From Beroe forskalii (Eukaryota > Ctenophora > Nuda > Beroida > Beroidae), in contig WFMF01000229.1 in assembly GCA_011033025.1 (NCBI GenBank), forward strand, positions 1 to 64,000: DNA of 64,000 nucleotides, in the 5' to 3' direction. The notes beneath the pieces were generated by a model that worked only from the letters and a program-made list of their open reading frames with translations, was not told the origin of the DNA and did not search any database. Shown piece after piece: positions 10,301-22,300 of this stretch. The position numbers were made by a program, and so were the translations under genes. Each line of letters begins with the position of its first letter. The first letter of the stretch is position 1.

Positions 10301-13300
10301 AGTGCATCAAAATGTATGTATGTACTCCTCAGTTGAACAATAGGTTTTGCGCCATAATCATTATCTTCATTCCGATCTAAAATAAGTAACGAACACTGAC
10401 AGATAGAAATGACGGCGCACAGAAATAATGTAGTTGAATTTGATAAAACGGAGCAATACATCCTATATATATGGCGCCACAGGCACAAGTCTGGGTTATA
10501 TCTCTAAGACTAGATAAATAAACATTGAAACACGGATGGAGTTATCAAGCCCGTCTGGGTGGCGCCATTTAGGTGTATACGATAGTGTTCCTTTTATCTA
10601 TTTTATCTTTATCTTGTGTTAATATCGTTTAGACTTTAGATATATCGTATCTTATACATTGTGCTCATATTTACTTTATCTTGTGCTACCGAATGTGCCA
10701 TTAAGAATATAACATATATCGTACCGAACATTTTGTGCTCCTTATCGCTATTTCATCTTGTTTTACAGTATATATACGGTTAAGAATAGATTATATCGAA
10801 TCGTTTTTAATATGAAAAGTGCGATAACAGATGTCATGGGAGCTTATTATTCTCCTATTTACATCCGCACAGAGATAGAAAATAGGTTAGAATCGTGCGA
10901 ATGGCCGTTTCAGAAAATTGGTAGTAATTCAACAGTTGTAATTCAACAGCTGGGAATACTAATTCAACACTTGAATAGTAATTCAACACTTGAATAGTAA
11001 TTCAACACTTGAGGTATAGTAATTACACACTTGACAGTAATTCAACTGCTGGGTACGGTGATATTACATGATTGATATTGCTCAAAAATTCGAAAAGTAA
11101 TTACACTGCAGGGTAATAATACCGATAATTTACATGCCACTGCGTGGTGCCTTACTGGCATGATACAGTAGATACAATTCTAGCGTAATATCTCCTCCTC
11201 AGTCTGTGCTGCCTGCTCTCCCAGACCCACCACCTGATATGATAGCACCAGGGGACATGGAGAAAATCATGAAACTTCCTGAAAAACCAGCAGACAAAAC
11301 CAAAACACAGGGTAAGGTCTAAGTTATCAGTCGTGCGATACATACATACATTTTGATACATTTTGATACATTTTGAAGGGTTTAGCAGGGATCGCAGTTG
11401 GGATCAGTGATGTCCACGTACTCCATTTCCTCGTTCACAGCTCCAGTCGAGTAAGGAGTTGCTATTGTTTGGAGGTGTGTAACCCGGAACCGGTGGCTTA
11501 TCCGGGTATTGGGCGAGGAATTCTCCCAGGGCTATCTTGAATGCCTCTAGCTCCTTCACCGTGTTGACTTGCTTCGGGAGCAAGTTCCAGAGCCGAGCAG
11601 ATTTTACCCCAAATGAATTGTCATATGCAGTTGACACCGAGCGCTGTGCCTTGTAATTGAATGGTAGAATTTTGCTCGGACTCCAAGACGTTCATTGCAG
11701 TAGAATTCAAATTTGTGCTGTTCGGGGCCTTTTCTTTGCAGAATCTTCCATGTGTGGATAATGGTGTATCCTTATCTTCTGTGTTGTGGAAACATCAGCC
11801 TTAGCTTCTTCAGACGATCCCAGTAATCCATATCCTTAGTCCCAGCAATGCGTTTGGTAAAGTATCGCTGGATTGATTCCACTGCTTGAATGTCCTTTAT
11901 CAGACGAGGGTCCCAGACAGGGCAACAGTACTCCAGTCTACTCCTCACTAAGGATTTGAAGAGGGTCAGCATTGTCAGTTCCGATCTATCCCGGAAAGTC
12001 CCTAGGACCCACGATGCCATTTTTCGGGAGTCTGTGACAACATTGTTCACCTGCAGAGTCCAGCTGCAATCGTCTGTTATGTGGACACCAAGATCTCTCA
12101 CGGATGACGTTGGTTGGATGATGTTACCATCAGGTGTTGTGTACTGTCTCAGCTCTGCGGTGAAGGGCAGGTTTCGCAAGAGGTAGGAGTTATTGAGGAA
12201 GAAGTTCATGACCTCGAACTTATCCTGGTGGAGCACCATATTGTTGTTCAGAGACCAACTGACAACTTGATCCAGATCATTCTGTAGCAAAACCTTGCAT
12301 AACATGCTAATAATCTGGTGCAGGAGCTTGGTGTCGTCAGCAAAAGCGAGTGGTTTTGATGAGGCCATCTTGATGATCATGTCCACCACGTAGAGAATGA
12401 AGAATATCGGTCCCAACACGGTGCCCTGAGGGACGCCACTTTCCACGTTAGCAAACTCTGATTTATTCCCATCAACCACCACGGCTTGACGCCTGTTTGA
12501 GAGGAAGTCTTCTATCCAGTTTAAGAGCTTGCCTTTGATGCCGTAATGCTCCAATTTGGCTAGAAGTATGCGATGGTCTACCTTGTCAAAAGCTTTGCTG
12601 TAATCCAGATAGATGACATCAACCTCGTTACCCTCATTTAGGCTCTTAAGTATGTAGTCCACATGTTCAAGAAGCTGAGTCAAGCAGCTTCTTGTTTTTC
12701 TGAAACCGTGTTGGCTGTCCGGGAGAATGCCACTAGTTTCAAGGTGATCTACTAGTGCGTTGCGGATGACCCTCTCGAATACCTTTATGAGATGGGATGT
12801 AATGGAAACAGGGCGGTAATTTGCAGGGTCAGTCTTATTGCCTTTCTTGAAGATCGGCGTGATGTACTGCAACTTCAGCTCTGCTGGAATCTTGCCCTGA
12901 GCTAATGAGCTATTCCATAGTAGCCAGAGTGGAACAGATAGGGTGTCTTTGCAGCTACACAGGATCTTAGCTGGGATGTCGTCATCCGGTGCTGCAGAGT
13001 AAGGGTCTAGCTCTCCTATAGCTGCAAGTATGTCCTCAACTGAGAACTCAATGTCACACAGCAATTATGAATGTTGAATGCAATTATGTTGACTACTTTT
13101 ACACTCTATCTGCTGAATTATTTAATCTAGTACATTATAATCACCTCAGTTAGATGTGTTTTAAGCCTGCAAGTCCAGCAATCCCCCTTTTCCCGTAGCC
13201 CCAGAAGTTAACATGTCGGAGACTGCCGAGGAATGGCGGAACGGTCCGGGAAAGCTGTGGTATGACCTCGCTAAAGTACCAAACACTGCTACGTCGTTTG

Positions 13301-16300
13301 ATTACGGGTTCAAGCTCAATAACAAGGTAGATAACATCGTAATATAGCAAATTTAAAGGCTCGATGTTGATTGTTGCTGTGTCTTAAAGGTGCATGACGC
13401 GATAATCATGAAAAATTAACATATACTTTTTATTGGCTTAATGTGATCCTTATAGCATAACAAAAACTTGTGGTAAGTATGGGCGTGTAAATTTCATGTA
13501 TTACCGGTCTAATTGGATAAACTAATTTGTGCCGGTTGCAGCAATACAGCACCCTCGCTTCTGATCATGTATTGTTTACATTGCGTTCCATGTTTCTGTT
13601 CGTGTTTAGTGTCATGCTGTGATGTAAAATACATGTTTCTCGTTTTAGACACCTCGGCTAATTATGTAATCTTGTTAACAAACTGCAATAAGGTTCTTTT
13701 GAACTTTTTAATTACGTAATAATAGCTTAATATTAGTTTATTAGTTAAAAACGAATTATACTATGCATTTCAAGTTTCAACAATGAAGAATCTTCAGCGT
13801 TCTGACCAGTAGACTCAGACATCAGCGCACTCTTAGACCAGTGCACTCTGATCTGAAACCAGTGCACTCTGATCTGACACAAGTCTACTCTGACACCAAG
13901 CCATTCTGACACCAATCCACTCTGACACCAATTCACTCTGACACCAGCGCAATCTTAGACCAGTGCACTCGGAAACCAGTGCACTCTGATCTGAAACCAG
14001 TGCACTCTGATCTGACACCAGTCTACTCTGACACCAAGCCATTCTGACACCAATCCACTCTGACACCAATTCACTCTGACACCAGCGCAATCTTAGACCA
14101 GTGCACTCGGAAACGAGTGCACTCTGATCTGACACCAGTCCACTCTGACACCAAGCCATTCTGACACCAATCCACTCTGACACCAATTCACTCTGACACC
14201 AAGGCAATCTTAGACCAGTGCACTCGGAAACCAGTGCACTCTGACCTGAAACCAGTCCACTCTGACATCAATCCACTCTGACACCAATCCACTCTGACAC
14301 CAATCCACTCTGACACCTGCACACTCTTACTCTTAGACCAGTGCAATCGGAAACCAGTGCACTCTGATCTGACAGCAATCCATTCTGACACCAATCCACT
14401 CTGACACCAATCCACTATGACACCAGCGCACTCTTAGACCAGTGCACTCTGAAACCAGTGCACTCTAGCACCAGTACACTCTGACTCTTTGACATTGACA
14501 CTGGAGTGCACTCTGACACCAGCACACTCTGCAGACACCACATCACTGGGACACCTGCGCTTTTGACAGCAGTACATGCACTCTGACACCAGTACACTCT
14601 AACACCAGTGCATTCTGATACAGGCGCACTCTGAGCCTGACTCAGTAAACTCTAATAACAGTGACACCATTAATTGCACTCTTGACACCATTCACTCTGA
14701 CATTAGTGCCTTCTGTCAACAGTGCGCTCGGGCACCATCCCACAGTGATAACAGTTCACTTTCACATCAATGTCCAATGCACTCCGAGAGCAGTGCACTC
14801 TGACACCAGTGCATTGAGTAATGAGAATCTCCACACTCCAACACCAGTTCACTCTGGACCCATATGGAAATTACACCGGCTATATAATAGTGATCCAGTC
14901 AAAACAGATTGAATTGACTGTTTAAACTGTTCATTTTGTCGCATGAAACATCTGCTTTTTAAAATTTTTCAGCTTGGTGCATCAAATGATATTAATCAAT
15001 GTCATAATTATGCGGGTGAAAAGTGGGATGAAGCACCAAGACTGTAATTATAATTCAATTAGCCTCGCTGTATCGCTAGCGTACTGTTGTTGATATTGAT
15101 ATGCAGCGCAGGGTGCTGTATTGCTGCAGAAAGCGGAATCTTTGGGGGCTCTAATTAGGGTGATCTAATTAGGAACACGCCGCAAGATATACATAGGCGT
15201 GATCCACTAGTGATCTGCTACTATTTTAAGCAAAGTTGTTTTTTTCGTGTCATGCACCTTTAAAGATTTTTAGTAATTTCTGCAGTTTTGACATGGCAAA
15301 TCCATAATGGTAGCTTTTTGACAGAAGTTGAATGACAATATCATGATAAAATATATGTTAAATGAAAGAATTTCCCAATATTTTGTAACATGATCTCACT
15401 TCCAGGATCAAGACAGTGACGAGAGTAAGACAAAGAAATACCCCGAGCTAGAAGACAAGTATCTGATGTATAACCACACTAAATGGGAAGACCTGGTTGT
15501 TTGGAACAACTCCCAAATAACATCACCTCCGCCGAAACACATGGAACTCCTCTCATTCAACGGTATGTGGCGTCTTGTGGTTTTTCAACTCTTGCCGCTT
15601 TATGTGAACGAGTGGCACAGTTTCTACACGGTCACAAATAATTATGTCGTAGTGGGAACGCGCCAAAACATCTCATTTTCGCCAAGGCGCAAAACATCAA
15701 TTAATTCTTGATGACGCGCGCGATCCGTGCGCGCGGATTTCAGTTTTGTCCAAGATCGAAACTGAGTGAAAAGTGATTGGAATGTGAGTGCGAAGTGATT
15801 GGATTGTGGGTTGCGTGTGATCGGAGAAAGATGGGTGAAAGTGTGAAAAGTGATTGGTTTGTGATTTGTTAGTGATCACCTAGCGATTTCCAGAGTTCAG
15901 CCATTTACGCGTTCGAGTTACGACGGTATTAATTTCCCTGATTTGTTAGCCCCAGGAGGCAGAATTATCTTCAGAACGCGACTGTTAGACCCTGATTTGT
16001 CACTCGTACAGATATGCAACTGGAACTGTAATTAAATGCCACGTGTTGCTACTTCATACCTCCGATAGAAAATGTTTTCAGTTTGTACAGACCTCACTTT
16101 CAGTGACAAAAAATTTGGAAAATTCGAAAACTTGCAACACGGATTTGTAACTCTCGCACCGATATTTCGCTCAAAGTTTTGGTGAAACATATATTATGAA
16201 CGAGACTTTACTAGCACCATGTCTTCTTTCGGTGTTCCTGCGGCGAGAGAGCGAGTCTGATAAGTCATGTTTATAGTTATTATTTGTAACAAAGTTCACC

Positions 16301-19300
16301 AAAACTTGTGCCGCAAGTTTTCGAATTTTACAAATCTTTCAAGTCATTGGAGGTGAAGTCTGTGCAGACTGATCCCATCGTCTGTCGAAGATATGAAGTA
16401 GCAACCCATTGTATTTCAACTACGAGTTCTCGTGGCGTGAGGATTAAGGAACTTATCACAATAAGCTCCTCATCGTGCGATGAGAACCGGAAACACACTG
16501 TTCCTCGATCGACAAACTTTCATTTGAAATATCATGCGAAGTTATGGGTGCAGTCATCGGTACATACGTGCACAGTCTCAGTTCTCGCCATTCTGGTCAA
16601 TCATGCTCCACCTATAAATAGCCCTCTCGGAAGAATGGGAACCTCTCGAAATTTTAACTACTCTTATTTCAAAGAACATCGTGATATTCATGGTAGTATG
16701 ATAGTATGATATTTTTTCCCTCCCCATTGGCGTTTTTGTGAATACAAAAAGGCAAATGAGAGGGTTGGCAGAGATCGTGGTCTGGGAGGGTGAGAATTAG
16801 GATATGTGCATAGCAGGTCCAGTTTTGCAATAGAACTACTGTAATTTCTGGAAAGTGCTCCTTTATAATAATAGTCGCGAAAATGTCCCTCCGTCCCTCG
16901 TCCCTCCGTCCGTCCCCCCCCCCATATCACATACATCTTCAAAATAACGAATTTCTTAATTCATGGAGCTGTCGGTTGTCAAAAATTTTAATCTCATACG
17001 TTGACCAGGCCCATCCGTGCCACATTCCCAGTCACTAAAGTTTTCATATCGACCAAATCTAATGTCCTGGAAATTGATTTTCATTTTGACTATTTCAAAC
17101 ACAAAAACACGATTTTTTCGCCAAAAAAAGATATTGACTGAGTAAATGTGAAGAAGGCTTGCCAAATTTGACTATTCTCTGAGAAATGATGTGAAAAATT
17201 GAATCAGTATCACAATAAAAAACTGAAATTTTTGTTACACATAATTAACATGTCATTTCATGATTTCGTAGCTCAATCGGTTAGCGCGTCAGACTTAGTA
17301 GTGCTGGCACGCTGGAGGTCACGGGCTCAAGCCCCACTATAGTCAAACTTCAAATTTTTATTTTCTTAGCTTATCTTCAGTTTTCTGATAGCAAAAAATG
17401 ATCCTGTACAGCCCAATCAGTTCATCAGAAAGGTTTTAAATCAGGTCACAGAAAGTTTTCAGTAATAAGTTTAATTCAGCAGTTAGATTTCGAAATACAT
17501 GATGGCACGATACTCAAATAAGCATGTTGCCCAGGTCGTTAAGACTAGAATTTCCAAAATGTTGAGTTACAAGACATCAAGCATCGCGGGGGAGGGAAAT
17601 TAAGCGCCTGCATACGGGAACAATGGACAAACAAGAATTGTGTCGGCAGGCGCAATTCTTGTTGTGTGTAAACGAACGCGTGACTGATTACGTTGATATA
17701 TTTCGACCTCAAAAACACCATTTTTTTCAAAATTTTCCCCGGAGCTGTGTCCCAAACCTATGCCCCATTTTGCTCACTGTGCAGGGCCCCACCCGGATGA
17801 AAATGCTGGCTACGGGCCAGGGGTCTGTTATATGAAGTGCCGGTAGGGGCATGCCTGGGATATAAGTATGTTGAATAACTAAGAAACGACCGACATCGTA
17901 ATAATATAATATGGAAGGTGAGCTTGCAGTGGTCAGCAGTTTTTCATACTCGTATCATCAATATCCAAATTTTTAACATGAGAGTTTAGCACGTGCAACT
18001 GTTATTTAGCAAACTTCTGCTGTAGAAATATCATCGAGCAGGGAACGGACACTAGGTCGGAGGAGTCTGGGTCGGTGCCGACCCAGACTCCTCCGACCTA
18101 GTGTCCGTTCCCCGCTCGACGATATTCTACAGCAGAAGTTTGTGGATTAAAAGTTGCACGTACTAAACTCTTTTGTTTAAAAGAACGAACTTTATTTATA
18201 AACCATTTGATGAATTTAGAAACCGGTCACAAAGAAACCGAATATTATTTTCTTGGGATTGAGTCGAATATTAATTCAAACACAAGAATTTATCTTGGAG
18301 AATTAGTTATACATTATCTTACAACATCGATGATTAACCTACCTCATAAAAAGCTCATTTTTGCAAAGGCATACCATTTTTCGAAATGAAATGCCCTCCT
18401 AACAAAGTAACTTTTTGGGTATAACTATTGATCTCAGCAAAACACACGTTTAAGTAATTTTTTCTATTTCCGTACCCCAAAATAGCCAAATCCCAACCGT
18501 TACCTCTCAAAATTAATTGTTTCATGTGAGGGGTCCTGTCGTACGGTATTGCTCATCTTCGGAAGCGCATATAACCTACCTCTATTTCAGATCACAAACA
18601 TTCTCAAAGTAAGAATTTCCAAGAATCGATCTTGAGACCTACGAATCGCAAGCTCCTTGAGACTGGGTGGGAAAATAGTGTTATTTGGGACACAAAGGTA
18701 AAATGACGGAAATGAATCCTTATTTGAATTATATACTGTCTTCCTGTTTATACTTTATGCTTTTATGCATCTCATCAATAAATTCATGATAAACATTTGC
18801 TGCTATCTGTATCGAATATACGATAAGTCGGTGTTGATTAGGTATTATGGCTCTGCTAACTGCTTCGAGGTTACCACCACACCTTCATATTTTCAGAACA
18901 CACAGGGACCATGTTAAAGATACCTATTGAGAAAGAAAAACTCCCAGACGATAAAGGAATCATAACCCCTAAAAAGGTACGAGAAATCAATCATTACTAA
19001 CGATTTAACGTAATCAGTGAACCGTATGATTTACGATAGTAAAATTACTACTTGTATCTACCAAATAAGATACCCTTTGCGAAACATCATAACAGTAGTA
19101 AAACCAAAACATGATAAAAACGACCTCACTTAGTCACTCTCGACTTGCCTATCATTTTTGGGCTGCCAATGAATAAGATCTCTGTCAGGTGTATACCCTA
19201 GTAAGTAGCAACGGATGAAGCCACTCCAGAAAGTTCTTATTTCACTGCCACCAATCAGTGCCTGGTGTCATACAAATACTGCATTGCTTAAACCTTGGGC

Positions 19301-22300
19301 CCTACTTGGTATATAACTTTGACACACCTTCCTCTCCGTCAGGAATACCCTAGTAAAATGCGGATGAAGCCTCTTCAAACAGTGCATCCTCTTCACGGCG
19401 AGCTAATGTCCGAGAAGAAGCCCAAAGTCACAGACCCTTTCTTCACTCTGTCCTGCGAAGACGCCTACCAACCTAAACCTACGTCAGCAGAGAACGTCCT
19501 TACCAAATACAAATCAAGTATGTTTCATCTGAATTATTATATTGTGGTGGGGGGGGGGACCGTAACACAGTGTGTTTACAGCAGGGTGCTTACTGTGGGG
19601 TTGATTGAATAGAAGATATTATTGACGTTTGGGCCGGTACCCGGTATAATTCACAGATTTAAATTCATGCCATAGTCTACTACGACACATTTCATATTCA
19701 CGAGTATAGTTCATTGAATATGGCGGGCTTACTAGATGTATTATGACTCCATGCGACTCCTGAAATAACTGTAACATCAGAGTAATCTAATCCCTTCACC
19801 CTCCTCAGTGATCCAGCACAGTATCCCTGCTCTAGAACTCGAACTAGTCTGGTTCCCAACCTACATGAAACCTGAGGAGCTCCGTAGACTGCACAGGCCC
19901 TTCCTGAAACCCCTCAGAACGGGACCTCACTCTAACCCCGTCTTCAAACCCGTGTACTCCCTCGAGAGATATGTCAGACGCAAGGAAAATGTTAGTGAAT
20001 TGGATTTATTCCTGTCTCCTAATAAGAAGTGAGATATCTGCTCCACCGTAATGGTGCATCTAATCATGCAAAATTACACGAAATGCAAGTTTTTGATTCG
20101 AGCCTAAATTACAGAAGACTCCCATGATTGATAAATCCTCCTCTCTTAACACGCCATTGAATGCCCCCAGGAGAGGGAAGCAGAGAGACAGAAGTCTGGT
20201 GGAGGTCAGGTCTTCTTCATGAGAACGAAGGAAGACATCTCAGCTAAGGACGGGAGACTCGTGTTATTCGAGTACTCAGAAGAACACCCCCTGCTGCTGA
20301 GTTGCAATGGGATGGCTAGCAGGTTCGTCTGACTGCTTAGCGCTGTCTTGTGGTGATAGAGTTAGACTATCGAGGGGACGAGTGATGATCAAAAGATCGG
20401 TATCATCACACGGAAATCGGTCCTTTCCTCTGGAATTCTACATGAAGTATTTCCCCAAGTGGAGATATAGCTGTTCTATATTTCTTTCCTAAATAAATCT
20501 CTCCGTGCAACCGCCTCGACTTCGTCTCGGACGTTTCTGCACAGCTCTTAAAGTTAGAAGGTATTATATTTCCTAGGATAAAGAACTACAGTAAGAAGAA
20601 TGCTAACGGGGACCCTGTGTCGTGTGACCACCTGCTGTACGGGGATCAAGTGTACTGTAACAGTCCCTACTTCCTGGGGAAACTCAGTCCCGGACAAGTA
20701 CTCCAGGTTGGTAATGCAACAGAACCGGCGAGAAAGGTTCGGAATCGTTGCTGATGCTAGAGTGTGATGACCACACTAAGATAGTAGAAGATGAATAAGA
20801 GAATAAGGTTAAGATATAACCCGTAATGACTCCAGATCACGATATCGTAGCTTATAGACAACAACTCGTAACACCATTTCCCAATACCGCAGGTTCTAGA
20901 CAACAACATGTACCAGTCCCCTGCGTACCAGCACACCCTCCCCACCACGGACTTCATCCTGGCCCGGACAGCAGAGAGCTTCTATATCCGGATCTGTGGG
21001 GAGGTGTTCTGTGTGGGCCAGCAGTTCCCTAAGATAGTCGTTCCGGGTCCTAACTCTAAACGCGCTAACCAACACACCCGGAACTTCCTTCAGGTTATTG
21101 TGCCATGGATTTGCTGGTTTCATCAATTTTCCGGAATTTTTGCAATCCACTGTTTGATGAGCAACACGAATCCGAAGCGTTTAAAAAGGTAAAAGCATTT
21201 CAATCATTCTCCCTACCCTGTGGCAAATGAGAATCATGTAATTCTCTCCAACCTATCCATCAACCACAGGTTTTCATTTACCGTCTATTCCTGGAAAGCT
21301 TGGATGTTCCTCGCAAGATTAAGATGGATAACATCAAAGCTGCCTTCCCGGCATACTCAGAAAGTAGCATCAGGAAGAGGCTGAAAAACTGCGCTGATTT
21401 TAACAGAACAGGTTTGCACGATCAACGATGATCTTTTCACACATCAGACTCACTGGACACTGATTTCTCAACAGGATTTTATCTCGTTCAACAGTTCAAA
21501 TTTTCAAGACGTATACCCCTAGTTGACGCACTGACACAGGATCATATAATTTCACCCTCTATGTCTAGGATGGTGACCCCATTCAACCTGAAACTCCTGA
21601 AACCAAGAACTTCTCAGTTTCATTCTCCCAGGTGTTGACTGCGGGTGGTGGGTGTTGCAGGACCAGTTCAGGTTACCCAGTGAGGAGGAATCAGGAAACT
21701 GGTGTTACCGGAGGACAACACTAACTCCTCAGCAACTCCTCAGTAACTCCTCAGTAACTCCTCAGTAACTCCTCAGTAACTCCTCAGTAACTGCCCATTC
21801 TCCCAGGTGTTGATTGTGGGACGTGGGTGGTGGGTGTTGCAGGACCAGTTCAGGTTACCCAGTGAGGAGGAAATCAGAAAACTGGTGTTGCCGGAAGAAA
21901 ACACTCACTCCTCAGTAACTCCTCAGTAACTCCTCAGTAACTCCTCAGTTTCTCCTCAGTAGCTCCTCAGTTACTCCTCAGTAGCTCCTCAGTAACTCCT
22001 CAGTAACTCCTCAGTAACTCCTCAGTAACTCCTCAGTAACTTCTCAGTAACTCCTCAGTAACTCCTCAGTAACTCCTCAGTAACTCCTCAGTAACTCCTC
22101 AGTAACTCCTCAGTAACTCCTCAGTAACTCCTCAGTAACTCCTCAGTAGCTCCTCAGTAACTGTCCATTCTCCCAGGTGTGGATTGCGGGTGGTGGGTGT
22201 TGCAGGACCAGTTCAGGTTACCCAGTGAGGAGGAGATCAGGAAACTGGTGCTGCCGGAGGATTGCTGTGCTTTCTACAGCATGCAGTACGCTGAGCAGCG

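Noticed and set aside
13833..14597. ORFs of [17 protein letters not shown] repeats on the - strand
   Set aside because: They are translations of the 16-bp minisatellite; 16 is not a multiple of three and the frame is kept only by chance variants.
16308..16709. 133-codon + strand ORF in TAF1 intron 6
   Set aside because: No recognisable domain, no homologous TAF1 block at this position, and it overlaps a dispersed repeat.
20757..20957. Separate gene at 20757-21192 from overlapping ORFs
   Set aside because: The conserved TAF1 exon 13 (20893-21093) explains the coding signal; the overhangs are intronic.
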